Positions 1-7,507 of a stretch of DNA of 44,433 nt are shown here, piece by piece. The notes below the pieces were generated by a model. That model ran no database searches and was not told the DNA's origin. It worked only from the letters and a program-made list of their open reading frames with translations. This DNA is from Actinomycetota bacterium. GTDB taxonomy: Bacteria > Actinomycetota > Acidimicrobiia > IMCC26256 > JACPCJ01. The stretch is from NCBI GenBank assembly GCA_016179865.1, contig JACPCJ010000068.1:1-44433 (forward strand). Direction: 5' to 3'. The position numbers and the translations under genes were made by a program. Each line of letters opens with the position of its first letter. Position 1 is the first letter of the stretch.

Positions 1-747
1 GTCCGCGTGGGCGTTCGGGTCAACGAGAACGGGTCGGGGGTCGCCCAGGCTCGCTTCGATGCCGACGCCGACGCATTGGAGGCCATCGGCGGCGACCCCG
101 CTTCCTCCTCCCAAGGGGCCGCGCGGGCCCTCGAGAAGCGCCTCCGGGTGGCCGATCTCGTCGAGGCGGGCTGGACGGTCGAGGTCGACGACGGCGGGAG
201 CGGGAAGCAAACGGGCGCCACCGTGGTGCTGGAGAAGGACTTCGCAACCCCCGACGAGCTGGCGAAGGTGATCGACGAGTTGTCGGGCGACGCCGGCCCG
301 TTCCGGGATTTTCACCTCACCCGGAAGACCTCGACCTTCCGGACCGAGTTCGCCTTCCAGGGCACGGTCGACCTCGACGCCGGGATCGCCGGCACCGCCC
401 TCGACCCGGCGGACGCCGGCATCGCCCCCGAGCTGGCCGATGAGGACGTGGAGATCGCCGAGCTGAGCGAGTTCCTGCGGGAGCGGATCGACGAGGTGTT
501 CAACATCGAGGTGGTCGTGGCGATGCCGGGCGACGGATCCCACAACGCCCCGGGGGAGTTGGCCGGGGAGCCGCGGTGGACGCCATCGGTGGGGGAGGCC
601 GTCGAGCTGAAGGCCGAGTCGTCCGACCTGGCGAGCGATCGGCTCGCCCTCGTGGCCTTCGGCCTGCTCCTGGGGGGCGTCTCGGCGGCGATGTTCGTCC
701 GGCACCGGGCGCGCCGCCGCGACACCCTCGCCGTCACGGAGGAGTAA
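1..747 (+). CDS. LppM-like membrane-anchored protein (5' partial)
   Basis: The frame is open to the left edge, and the beta-strand-like start (VRVGVRVNENGSG) looks like the interior of a domain, so the true start lies outside the window. About 248 residues are visible. A soluble alpha/beta part is followed by one hydrophobic helix near the C-terminus (LALVAFGLLLGGVSAAMFV) and a short basic tail (RHRARRR), so the bulk is probably extracytoplasmic with the tail in the cytosol. The strand pattern recalls LppM/DUF3153 lipoproteins of actinobacteria, but no lipobox can be checked because the N-terminus is missing. It ends 30 nt before radA. The family call is an inference; membrane anchoring is the safer statement. 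Confidence 0.55.
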   Translation, partial: VRVGVRVNENGSGVAQARFDADADALEAIGGDPASSSQGAARALEKRLRVADLVEAGWTVEVDDGGSGKQTGATVVLEKDFATPDELAKVIDELSGDAGPFRDFHLTRKTSTFRTEFAFQGTVDLDAGIAGTALDPADAGIAPELADEDVEIAELSEFLRERIDEVFNIEVVVAMPGDGSHNAPGELAGEPRWTPSVGEAVELKAESSDLASDRLALVAFGLLLGGVSAAMFVRHRARRRDTLAVTEE

Positions 748-764
748 CGGTCACACCCCGCCCG

Positions 765-770
765 TACCCT
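765..770 (+). promoter_or_regulatory. -10 hexamer TACCCT before radA (leaderless type)
   Basis: TACCCT ends exactly 7 nt before the radA ATG at 778 and there is no Shine-Dalgarno sequence. This spacing would put the transcription start on the start codon. No clear -35 is visible. Confidence 0.45.
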
Positions 771-777
771 GCGACCT

Positions 778-2121
778 ATGAGCAGCACCAAGACGAAGAC
801 GGTGTTCCGTTGCGGGTCGTGCGGGGCCGAGTCGCCCCGCTGGCTCGGCCGGTGTGCGGCGTGCGGGGAGTGGTCGACGCTCGCCGAGCAGCTCCCGGAG
901 TTCCGAGGCGTCGACGGCCCTGTTTCCGACCCCGTTCCGCTGTCGTCGATCCCGCTCGACCACATCACGCCGATTCCCACCGGCGTGGGCGAACTCGACC
1001 GGGCGCTCGGCGGCGGCCTCGTTCCCGGGTCGGTGACCCTGCTCGGAGGCGAGCCTGGGATCGGCAAGAGCACCCTCGTGCTCCAGGCGCTGAGCGGCGT
1101 GGCGCGCGGCCAAGGGCAGGCGATGCTCGTCAGCGCCGAGGAGTCGGCCCCGCAGGTGCGAGACCGAGCCGAGCGGCTCGGAGGAGCGCCGAGCGGGCTC
1201 GCCCTCCTCACGGAGACGTCGCTGCCTGCCATCGTCGGGGCTGTCGCCGCCCACCGCCCCGCGGTGGTGGCCGTCGACTCGATCCAGTCGGTGACGTACC
1301 CCGACGCGTCCGGCGGTGCTGGGTCGGTCACTCAGGTGCGTGAGTGCGCCCATCACCTGGTGCGGGTGGCGAAGGAAACGGGCACGGCCGTGGTCCTGGT
1401 GGGCCACGTGACCAAGGACGGCGAGCTCGCGGGCCCGCGCGTGCTCGAGCACGTTGTCGACACCGTGGTGGCCTTCGAAGGCGACCGTCACCATGCCCTC
1501 CGGCTCCTGCGGGTCCGGAAGCACCGGTTCGGCGACACCGACGAGCTCGGCGTGCTCGAGATGCGGTGCGACGGGCTCGTAGGAGTCCCCGACCCCTCCG
1601 GCCTGTTCCTCGCCGATCGCCTTCCGGGCACGGCCGGCTCCGTCGTCGCCCCCGTCTTGGAAGGGATGCGGCCGCTCCTGGTCGAGGTCCAGGCGCTGGT
1701 CGCGAAGGCCGGCACCCCGGTCCCCCGGCGCTCGGTGCAGGGGCTCGAGGCCCGACGGCTGGCCCTGCTTCTCGCCGTGCTGAGCCGACGGGCGGCCGTC
1801 AGCGTCACGAATGCCGACGTCTACGCCAGCGTGGCCGGCGGGCTCCGGGTGGCCGAGCCGGGCGTCGACCTCGCCCTGGCCCTGGCCATCGCCGGCGCGA
1901 AGACTGGCCAGGCGTTCGATCCCGAGACGGTGGCGCTGGGCGAGGTCGGTCTTGGCGGCGAGATCCGCCAGGTGGCCCATGCACCAAGGCGCCTCGCCGA
2001 AGCGGCGCGGCTGGGGTTCCGGCGGGCGGTCGTTGCCCGGCGTACGCCCGACGCCTCGGGCCTCCAACTCGTCCGGGTGGGCCGGCTGGCTGAGGCGGTG
2101 GCCGTCACGGGGCTCGGATGA
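778..2121 (+). CDS. radA: DNA repair protein RadA (Sms)
   Basis: RadA is a RecA-like ATPase that drives branch migration of recombination intermediates. The 447 residues match the usual length. An N-terminal C4 zinc finger uses Cys12, 15, 26 and 29. The Walker A motif GEPGIGKST lies at 91-99 and Walker B (VVAVDSIQ) at 163-170. The RadA signature motif reads KHRFG at 248-252, where KNRFG is usual; this is one conservative change. A Lon-protease-like C-terminal domain follows (TNADVYASVAGGLRVAEPG, DLALALAIAGA, GEVGLGGEIRQV). The ATG at 778 is chosen because the zinc finger begins right after it and a TACCCT -10 sits 7 nt upstream. disA follows 113 nt downstream, a pairing conserved in Firmicutes and actinobacteria. 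Confidence 0.97.
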   Translation: MSSTKTKTVFRCGSCGAESPRWLGRCAACGEWSTLAEQLPEFRGVDGPVSDPVPLSSIPLDHITPIPTGVGELDRALGGGLVPGSVTLLGGEPGIGKSTLVLQALSGVARGQGQAMLVSAEESAPQVRDRAERLGGAPSGLALLTETSLPAIVGAVAAHRPAVVAVDSIQSVTYPDASGGAGSVTQVRECAHHLVRVAKETGTAVVLVGHVTKDGELAGPRVLEHVVDTVVAFEGDRHHALRLLRVRKHRFGDTDELGVLEMRCDGLVGVPDPSGLFLADRLPGTAGSVVAPVLEGMRPLLVEVQALVAKAGTPVPRRSVQGLEARRLALLLAVLSRRAAVSVTNADVYASVAGGLRVAEPGVDLALALAIAGAKTGQAFDPETVALGEVGLGGEIRQVAHAPRRLAEAARLGFRRAVVARRTPDASGLQLVRVGRLAEAVAVTGLG

Positions 2122-2127
2122 CTGGGG

Positions 2128-2133
2128 TACCCT
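2128..2133 (+). promoter_or_regulatory. Candidate -10 hexamer TACCCT upstream of disA
   Basis: TACCCT lies just after the radA stop, identical to the hexamer before radA. Transcription from here would give disA a leader of about 95 nt. No recognisable riboswitch was seen in that leader. Confidence 0.3.
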
Positions 2134-2234
2134 CGCGGGCGCTTCTCGTACGTTCCGGGCGTTGAGTTCGAGGCTGGCGTTCGCCGGCACCCCGAGCGGG
2201 GCCGTGAGGTTCCGCGTGTCAAGAGAGGAGGGCC

Positions 2235-3308
2235 TTGAGCCGCTCACGCCGATCGCAGGACCTCATCCTGGCGCTCCGGTTGGTTGCGCCCGGCACGGAT
2301 CTGCGCGAGGGCATCGACCGGATCCTCCAGGCGGGCATGGGTGCCCTCATCATCCTGGGCGACGGACCCGAGGTGCTCGCCCTGTGCTCAGGCGGGTTCC
2401 TCTTCGATGCCGAGTTCACGCCCCAGCGCCTGTCCGAGTTGGCGAAGATGGACGGCGCCATCATCCTGTCGCCCGACGCTCGACGTGTGGCCAGGGCCAA
2501 CGTCCACCTCGTTCCCGATCCCGACATCCCCACCAACGAGACCGGCACCCGGCATCGCACCGCTGAGAGGGTGGCCAAGTACGTTGACGTTCCCGTGATC
2601 TCCGTGTCGGAAGACATGTCGGTCGTGACCCTCTACCGCAACAACGACAAACACACCCTGGAGCCGATCCCGCGGGTGCTGGCCCGGGCCAACCAGGCGC
2701 TCCAGACCCTCGAGCGCTACAAGTCCCGCCTCGACGCCGTGGCGGCGTCCCTGTCAGCCCTCGAGGTTGAAGACCTGGTTACGGCTCGAGACGTGGTCAC
2801 CGTGCTCCAGCGCACCGAGATGGTGCGCCGGATCGCCGAGGAGATCGAGGAATACGTCATCGAGCTGGGGACCGACGGCCGCCTTGCCCTCCTCCAGCTC
2901 GAAGAGCTCATGGGTGGGGTCGAAGCCGACCAGCGGCTCGTCTCGAAGGACTACATGGTGGGTGGTCCCGACTACGAGCTCGAAGACCTCGTGGGCCAGC
3001 TCGCCCATCTCGACACCGAGGAACTGCTCGACCTCCGCAACGTGCTCGAGTGCCTGCACCTGCCCCCGGGCACGAACCTCGACACGCCGATCCAGCCCCA
3101 CGGGTTCCGGCTCCTGCACAAGATCCCCCGGCTGCCCGACCTGGTCGCCGACCACGTCGTCGAGCGTTTCGAGAGTCTCCAGAAGATCATGCGGGCCAGC
3201 GTCGAAGACCTGAACGACGTCGAGGGTGTCGGCGAGGCGCGGGCCCGGGCGATCAAGGAGGGCCTGTCTCGCCTGGCCGAGAGCTCCATCCTCGACCGTT
3301 ACGTCTGA
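2235..3308 (+). CDS. disA: DNA integrity scanning protein DisA (diadenylate cyclase)
   Basis: DisA condenses two ATP into c-di-AMP and scans DNA for branched structures. The DAC domain holds both catalytic signatures, DGA at 73-75 and RHR at 106-108 (in TGTRHRTAERVAKY). A long helical linker and a C-terminal helix-hairpin-helix (LNDVEGVGEARARAIKEGL, about 326-344) follow. The 357 residues match the family. The start is TTG at 2235, supported by the strong Shine-Dalgarno AGAGGAGG just upstream (2224-2231). The neighbour radA fits the known RadA-DisA functional link. The next gene starts 3 nt after the stop, so the two are probably cotranscribed. Confidence 0.97.
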   Translation: MSRSRRSQDLILALRLVAPGTDLREGIDRILQAGMGALIILGDGPEVLALCSGGFLFDAEFTPQRLSELAKMDGAIILSPDARRVARANVHLVPDPDIPTNETGTRHRTAERVAKYVDVPVISVSEDMSVVTLYRNNDKHTLEPIPRVLARANQALQTLERYKSRLDAVAASLSALEVEDLVTARDVVTVLQRTEMVRRIAEEIEEYVIELGTDGRLALLQLEELMGGVEADQRLVSKDYMVGGPDYELEDLVGQLAHLDTEELLDLRNVLECLHLPPGTNLDTPIQPHGFRLLHKIPRLPDLVADHVVERFESLQKIMRASVEDLNDVEGVGEARARAIKEGLSRLAESSILDRYV

Positions 3309-3311
3309 CGC

Positions 3312-4055
3312 GTGGCTGCGCTCGCCGAAGGGCCTCACAGCGCGAGCGCCGAGAGGATCGCGCTCGACGTCGACGGCCAGCCGGTCGACGCCATCCACGC
3401 CCGCCCGGCGGGGACGCCGCTGCTCGGTCTCGTCGTCGCTCCCGACATCGGGGGGATCCGGCCGCTCTTCGACGACATGTGCCGCCGCCTGGCCTCGCAC
3501 GGCCTCGCCGTGTGTGCGGTCGAGCCCTTTGCCCGGATTCCCGTGGCGGAGCGGGACGCCATGCAGCTCGAGGACCGGATGGCTCGGGTCGCCGGGCTGT
3601 ACGACGACGTGCAGATCCGTGATCTCACCGAGGCGGCGGAGTACCTCGTCGCGTCCGACGGTGTGCACTCGGTGGCGGTGCTCGGATTCTGCATGGGTGG
3701 CTATTACACCCTGAAGGCCGCGGCCACCGGGCGCTTCGAGCGCGCGGTCAGCTTCTACGGGATGGTGCGCACGCCCGAGCACTGGCAGGGCCCGGGCCAC
3801 GCGTCCCCAATCGACTCGGCGGCGGAGGTCTGCCCGACCCTCTACGTCGTCGGCGACCAGGATTCTTGGGCTCCAGCCGAGGACATCGAAGCGCTGCGGG
3901 CGGCGTGGTCGGGGCGCTCCGACTGCAAGGTGCGGGTGTATCGGGGGGCCGAGCACGGCTTCGTGCACGACCCCGACCGTCCCGCCCACCGGGCCGACGA
4001 CGCCGAGGACGCGTGGCGACACGCCCTCGCGTGGTTGTTCGAGTCCGGCAACTGA
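3312..4055 (+). CDS. Dienelactone hydrolase family protein
   Basis: This is a cytosolic alpha/beta-hydrolase of the carboxymethylenebutenolidase (DLH) type. The nucleophile elbow is GFCMGGYY with Cys127, and the other triad members are probably Asp184 (GDQDSWAP) and His215 (GAEHGFVHD). The 247 residues match the family. The GTG start is 3 nt after the disA stop with no Shine-Dalgarno of its own, so expression is probably coupled to disA. The family hydrolyses dienelactones and also acts broadly on esters and lactones; the substrate cannot be read from sequence. Its place behind disA does not suggest an aromatic pathway. It ends 10 nt before a strong hairpin shared with the convergent crp gene. 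Confidence 0.88.
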   Translation: MAALAEGPHSASAERIALDVDGQPVDAIHARPAGTPLLGLVVAPDIGGIRPLFDDMCRRLASHGLAVCAVEPFARIPVAERDAMQLEDRMARVAGLYDDVQIRDLTEAAEYLVASDGVHSVAVLGFCMGGYYTLKAAATGRFERAVSFYGMVRTPEHWQGPGHASPIDSAAEVCPTLYVVGDQDSWAPAEDIEALRAAWSGRSDCKVRVYRGAEHGFVHDPDRPAHRADDAEDAWRHALAWLFESGN

Positions 4056-4065
4056 GCCGCCCAGC

Positions 4066-4118
4066 GTCTGTGTCGCGTTACGCACCGCCACCGCCACGGT
4101 GGATAACGCGACACAGAC
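4066..4118. terminator. Bidirectional hairpin between convergent genes
   Basis: A perfect 15-bp inverted repeat (GTCTGTGTCGCGTTA at 4066-4080, TAACGCGACACAGAC at 4104-4118) encloses a 23-nt loop with a further 5-bp stem (caccg 4083-4087, cggtg 4097-4101). It begins 10 nt after one stop codon and 9 nt after the other. There is no T-tract on either strand, so if it terminates, it does so by the U-less hairpin mode proposed for actinobacteria. Confidence 0.75.
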
Positions 4119-4127
4119 ACGGAAGAA

Positions 4128-4787
4128 CTACATCGACGAGCGCTGCTCCAAGGCCGGGCGGTTGAGGATGCGGTAGTGGCCGCGCTCGATGGTCTCGATC
4201 CACCCCAGACGCTGGAACGTTGCGAGCGCCTTGTTCACCCGCTCGCGTGACGCGCCGATCACCGCCGCCAGTTCCTCCTGGGTGAGGGCGGTGGAGAAGT
4301 CGTCGCTTTCGCCCGCCAGCTCGAGCAGCCGCTTGGCTGTGCGGCCGGGTACGTCGAGGAGGACGGCGTCGGCCAGGGCTTCGTCGGTCGTGCGGAGGCG
4401 CTGAGCGAGAAGGCGCAGCATGCCCCACATGAGCTGGGGTCGTTCGTCGAGCACGGCGCGAACGTGCTCGTAGCGCACGGCCAGGATGTCGGTCGGCTGG
4501 AGGGCCCGGGCGTCGGCCATGCGAGGCGAGCCGTCGAACAACGGGAGCTCGCCGAAGAGGGACGGCGGGTCGAGGAGGGCGACCACCGATTCGCGCCCGT
4601 CGATCGACTGGGTGGCGATGGCGACCTGGCCGGATACGACGACGTACAGCTCTTCGGCCTCGTCTCCCTGTTCGAAGATCACCTGGTTGCGGTCGAAGTG
4701 GCGGGACAGCGACTGCGACCGCAGCCGCTCGAGTACGTCGTCGGGGAGCTCGTTGAGCAACTGCGTGGACGCCAGCGGGTCAGTCAT
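4128..4787 (-). CDS. Crp/Fnr family transcriptional regulator (GlxR-like)
   Basis: The 219 residues comprise an N-terminal cyclic-nucleotide-binding beta barrel and a C-terminal winged helix (LTQEELAAVIGASRERVNKALATF). The linker VPGRTAKRLLELA is the GlxR/Crp signature of actinobacteria. The phosphate-binding cassette is FGELPLFDGSPRMADARA: the Glu and Arg that contact cAMP are present, but the usual Ser/Thr after the Arg is Met, so ligand affinity or identity may differ. The start codon lies directly at the end of a 78-bp structured repeat that fills the upstream region, and no Shine-Dalgarno is evident. It is divergent from carD, so the 170-bp gap may hold promoters for both. Regulon unknown. 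Confidence 0.9.
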   Translation of the reverse strand: MTDPLASTQLLNELPDDVLERLRSQSLSRHFDRNQVIFEQGDEAEELYVVVSGQVAIATQSIDGRESVVALLDPPSLFGELPLFDGSPRMADARALQPTDILAVRYEHVRAVLDERPQLMWGMLRLLAQRLRTTDEALADAVLLDVPGRTAKRLLELAGESDDFSTALTQEELAAVIGASRERVNKALATFQRLGWIETIERGHYRILNRPALEQRSSM

Positions 4788-4861
4788 CGGGTCGCCGCCT
4801 GCGGTGGCTGCCCCGCTGACGCGGGGGCCTGCTTCCTGGTTCGCTCACTTCGTTCGCTCAC
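4784..4861 (-). repeat. Structured 78-bp start-codon-abutting repeat, copy A
   Basis: This matches 29731-29808 at 67 of 78 positions with no gaps. Both copies end at the ATG of a minus-strand gene (crp here, an SDR there). Two hairpins are seen: GCCGCC/GGTGGC and CCCCGC/GCGGGG with a TGAC loop. It also holds two direct copies of TTCGCTCAC. Several differences from copy B fall in the stems and keep pairing. Confidence 0.8.
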
Positions 4862-4918
4862 GTCCAGCAGTTCAGCAGTTCAGGAGGTGCCGGTGCCAAC
4901 ACCAGCGGACCTCGCGGG

Positions 4919-4924
4919 TACCCT
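4919..4924 (+). promoter_or_regulatory. Candidate -10 hexamer TACCCT before carD
   Basis: TACCCT lies 33 nt before the carD ATG, which would give a leader of about 27 nt that includes the Shine-Dalgarno-like GGGAG. It is the same hexamer as before radA and disA. The -35 is not clear. Confidence 0.4.
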
Positions 4925-4957
4925 CAGAGATTCCTCCGTCACGTTTCTGGGAGTGCC

Positions 4958-5479
4958 ATGCCCAAATTCAAGGTCGGTGACAAGGTCGTCTACCCGCATC
5001 ACGGCGCGGCGACGATCGAGAAGAAAGAGAAGCGGAAGTTCAATGGGGAGGACACCGACTACCTCATCCTCCGCCTGGCGTATGGCGACCTGACCCTCAT
5101 GGTCCCCGCCGACAAGACCGAGGAGATTGGTCTGCGCGAGGTCATCAACGACGAGGAAGTCGAGGAGGTCTTCGCCGTCCTTCGCAAGAAGGATGCCCGC
5201 ATGCCCACCAACTGGTCGCGGCGGTTCAAGAACCACGTCGAGAAGCTCAAGAGCGGCGACATCTACCAGGTCGCCGAGGTGGTGCGGAACCTGTCGCTCC
5301 GGGAGAGCGACAAGGGGCTGTCGGCAGGGGAGAAGCGGATGCTGGCCAAGGCCCGGCAGATCCTCGTGTCCGAGCTGACCTTCGCCCTGAAGGTCGCCGA
5401 GGAAGACGCCGAGGTCAAGCTCGACGAAGCCCTGGGCATCGATCGCGCCACCCGGCCCGCCATCAAGTACGAGGACTAG
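4958..5479 (+). CDS. carD: CarD family RNA polymerase-binding regulator
   Basis: CarD binds the RNA polymerase beta subunit and stabilises open promoter complexes; it is essential in mycobacteria and affects rRNA transcription. The N-terminal Tudor-like RNAP-interaction domain (about 1-60: FKVGDKVVYPHHGAATIE, LMVPADK) is followed by the helical DNA-binding domain with the conserved minor-groove tryptophan Trp86 (PTNWSRRFKNH) and LSAGEKRMLAKAR. At 173 residues it is slightly longer than mycobacterial CarD (about 162). The ATG at 4958 has a GGGAG Shine-Dalgarno. As in Mycobacterium tuberculosis, it precedes ispD, ispF and cysS, but here a PIN/TRAM gene and a palindromic element intervene. The stop codon lies inside the left arm of that element. 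Confidence 0.96.
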   Translation: MPKFKVGDKVVYPHHGAATIEKKEKRKFNGEDTDYLILRLAYGDLTLMVPADKTEEIGLREVINDEEVEEVFAVLRKKDARMPTNWSRRFKNHVEKLKSGDIYQVAEVVRNLSLRESDKGLSAGEKRMLAKARQILVSELTFALKVAEEDAEVKLDEALGIDRATRPAIKYED

Positions 5480-5697
5480 TGCACCAACCCGGAAGTCACG
5501 CACACGTCTCGCCGGCCCTCGACGCCCCTCGCACGAGCGGCCGCCGAATAGGCGGACGCTCCAAGCAGGGGGTCTCGAAGGAGGGCGGAGCCCTCCTCCT
5601 CGACGCAGCTTGTGGCTGCGCCTTCGTCGTGCGTCCTTGCGAGGAACGCCGAATGGCTCGGCGATCCATGCACGGGACTTCCGGGTTGGGGCACTAG
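5476..5697. repeat. 222-bp MITE-like element with 22-bp terminal inverted repeats
   Basis: The left end (5476-5497, beginning CTAGTGCACC) and right end (5676-5697, ending GGCACTAG) are inverted repeats with one mismatch in 22. The 178-nt interior has further hairpins: ggagggc/gccctcc near 5581-5597, gcagc/gctgc near 5605-5619, and cgccga/tcggcg near 5648-5663. No convincing gene lies inside. The carD stop codon is part of the left arm. The rest of the gap up to the next gene (5698-5851) holds only a small hairpin (cgtgcc/ggcacg, 5782-5796) and a ribosome binding site. It is probably a non-autonomous mobile element or a structured RNA. Confidence 0.65.
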
Positions 5698-5851
5698 CCA
5701 GACCCGGGCAAAAGGCGCATCCTGCTCGGGCGGCTGCCTTCCGGCCGTTCGACCCCCTCGGCGTTCAAGCGTGCTCCCGATCGTGCCGATGGCACGGGAA
5801 GGACGGCGCCCGTTGGGGAGACCAGTCCGCAAGTTCCGTAAGGGAGGGACG

Positions 5852-6838
5852 GTGTTCGTCGAGATCTCGCGCCTCTTGGTCGTGCTTGCGTGCACGATGA
5901 CCGGGCTCGCGGTCGGTCGCGCGGTCGGCGACGCCAGTTCCGTGGCCCAGAGCATCGGTGGGGCCCTGGGCACCCTCGTCGGCTACGTCGGAGGGGGCGT
6001 CCTCGGGCGTGGTGTCGAGCGGGTCTTCGGCGTGGTTGAACACGAGGTCGAGCGCTACCCGACCCCCCGCCTCTTCGCCGGCGGTGTCGGCGCCCTCGTC
6101 GGCGGCATGGGCGGAGCCTTCCTCGCCTTCCCCCTCATCGTCATCTTCCCGAGCGTGCCCGTGATCCTGGCCGGGACCCTCGTCATGTGGGTCTTCGGAA
6201 CCCTCGGCGTGCGGGTGGCGTGGCGCAAGAGCGAGGAACTGTTCGCCATGGCCGGCCTGTCCTCCCGGCCCCTCGTCCGCTCCAGCCCCTACGAGCTGTC
6301 CGACGGCCACATCGTCGACACCTCGGCGGTCATGGACGGCAACCTCTCCGGCCTCGTTCGTGCCGGCCTCATCGGGAGTCACCTGTTCGTCCCCCGTCAG
6401 GAAGGCCCGGTCGGCGTGCGGGTCCTCGACGACGAGGTGCCCGAGCGCGACGACGTGGACGGCAAGCTCGTGGCCCTCGCCCGTCGCCTCCAGCTCCGCC
6501 TCCTCACGTGTGACGTGAACCTCCAGCACGTGGCGGAGATCCAGGGCGTCACGGTCGTCAACCTCCGCAAGCTGGCGTCCGACCTCCGTCCCACCCACGC
6601 CGCCGGCGACCACGTCGAGCTGGAACTGGTGCGGGTCGGGCGAGAGGCGGGCCAGGGTGTTGGCTACCTCGACGACGGGACCATGGTGGTCGTGAACGAG
6701 GGCGACGGACTCGTGGGCGCCGGGATCATCCGGGTCGAGATCGTTACGGTGGTTCCGACCTCGGTCGGTCGCCTGCTGTTTGCCCGACCGGTGACCGCAG
6801 CGGCTCCCGCGCCGGTCGAAGCGGCCAGCGAGGTCTGA
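5852..6838 (+). CDS. YacL-type membrane PIN/TRAM protein with internal PIN deletion
   Basis: About four N-terminal membrane segments (roughly residues 5-125) precede a PIN domain (HIVDTSAVMDGNLSGLVRAG) and a TRAM domain (GVGYLDDGTMVVVNEG, VPTSVGRLLFARPV), the YacL layout. GTG at 5852 is preferred because AGGGAGGG lies at 5841-5848 and the hydrophobic segment begins at once; the frame is also open upstream. In the family, the strand ending LFVPR (residue 182) is followed by FVLEELQ and an Arg-rich helix of about 33 residues. Here LFVPR runs straight into QEGPVGVRVLDDEVPE. The frame is kept but a conserved acidic residue of the PIN active site is lost, so nuclease activity is doubtful. The position next to ispD/ispF matches Bacillus yacL. 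Confidence 0.85.
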   Translation: MFVEISRLLVVLACTMTGLAVGRAVGDASSVAQSIGGALGTLVGYVGGGVLGRGVERVFGVVEHEVERYPTPRLFAGGVGALVGGMGGAFLAFPLIVIFPSVPVILAGTLVMWVFGTLGVRVAWRKSEELFAMAGLSSRPLVRSSPYELSDGHIVDTSAVMDGNLSGLVRAGLIGSHLFVPRQEGPVGVRVLDDEVPERDDVDGKLVALARRLQLRLLTCDVNLQHVAEIQGVTVVNLRKLASDLRPTHAAGDHVELELVRVGREAGQGVGYLDDGTMVVVNEGDGLVGAGIIRVEIVTVVPTSVGRLLFARPVTAAAPAPVEAASEV

Positions 6839-6852
6839 CAGCCCTTCCGGGC

Positions 6853-6858
6853 CATACT
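6853..6858 (+). promoter_or_regulatory. -10 hexamer CATACT before ispD (leaderless type)
   Basis: CATACT ends 7 nt before the ispD GTG at 6866, the same spacing as at radA and cysS. No Shine-Dalgarno is present. Confidence 0.45.
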
Positions 6859-6865
6859 TCTCGGC

Positions 6866-7507
6866 GTGCGGACGTGCGCCATCGTCGTCGCCGCCGGAGC
6901 CGGAACGCGCTTCGGGGCCCCGAAGCAGTTCGTGCCCCTGCGCGGGGCGCGGGTGGCCCATCACGCCGTGGCGGTAGCCGGGGCGTCGTGTGACGACGTC
7001 GTCGTCGTCCTTCCTGCCGACACCACCTGGGACGGCCCGCCGGTGACGGCGTCGGTGACGGGGGGTGTGACCCGGTCGGAGTCGGTTCGGTGCGGATTGG
7101 CCGCCGTCCCGGACGACGCCGACGTGATCGTGGTGCACGACGCCGCCCGCCCCCTGGCGTCGTCGGCGCTGTTCCGAGCCGTCGTCGCCGCCGTCGAAAC
7201 GGGGGCCGACGGCGCCGTTCCCGCGCTTCCCGTCTCCGACACCGTGAAGCAGGTGGAGGGCGATCGCGTGGTCGAGACCGTCGACCGGGATGGGTTGATG
7301 GCCGTGCAGACACCGCAGGCGTTCCGGGCCGAGGTGCTTCGCAAGGCCCATGCCGAGGCTCCCGAGGCCACCGACGACGCCGCCTTGGTGGAGGCGCTCG
7401 GTGGTGCCGTGGTGGTTGTCGACGGAGACCCGCGCAACATCAAGATCACCACCGCGCTCGACCTCGAGCTGGCCATGGCGCTGCTCTCGGGAGGGGATGC
7501 GGCGTGA
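6866..7507 (+). CDS. ispD: 2-C-methyl-D-erythritol 4-phosphate cytidylyltransferase
   Basis: IspD transfers CMP from CTP to MEP in the non-mevalonate isoprenoid pathway. The nucleotide-binding start VVAAGAGTRFGAPKQF is intact, followed by RSESVRCGL, VVHDAARPL, DTVKQV, VDRDGLMAVQTPQAF and NIKITTALDLELA, all typical of the family. At 213 residues it is a little short, mainly in a variable loop after VVVVLPAD. GTG at 6866 is used because the nucleotide-binding strand follows directly and the CATACT hexamer lies 7 nt upstream. The stop overlaps the ispF start (GTGA), so the pair is translationally coupled. Confidence 0.96.
   Translation: MRTCAIVVAAGAGTRFGAPKQFVPLRGARVAHHAVAVAGASCDDVVVVLPADTTWDGPPVTASVTGGVTRSESVRCGLAAVPDDADVIVVHDAARPLASSALFRAVVAAVETGADGAVPALPVSDTVKQVEGDRVVETVDRDGLMAVQTPQAFRAEVLRKAHAEAPEATDDAALVEALGGAVVVVDGDPRNIKITTALDLELAMALLSGGDAA

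Noticed and set aside
5765-7351. Minus-strand open frame opposite the yacL-like and ispD genes
   Set aside because: Shadow produced by codon bias of the plus-strand genes.
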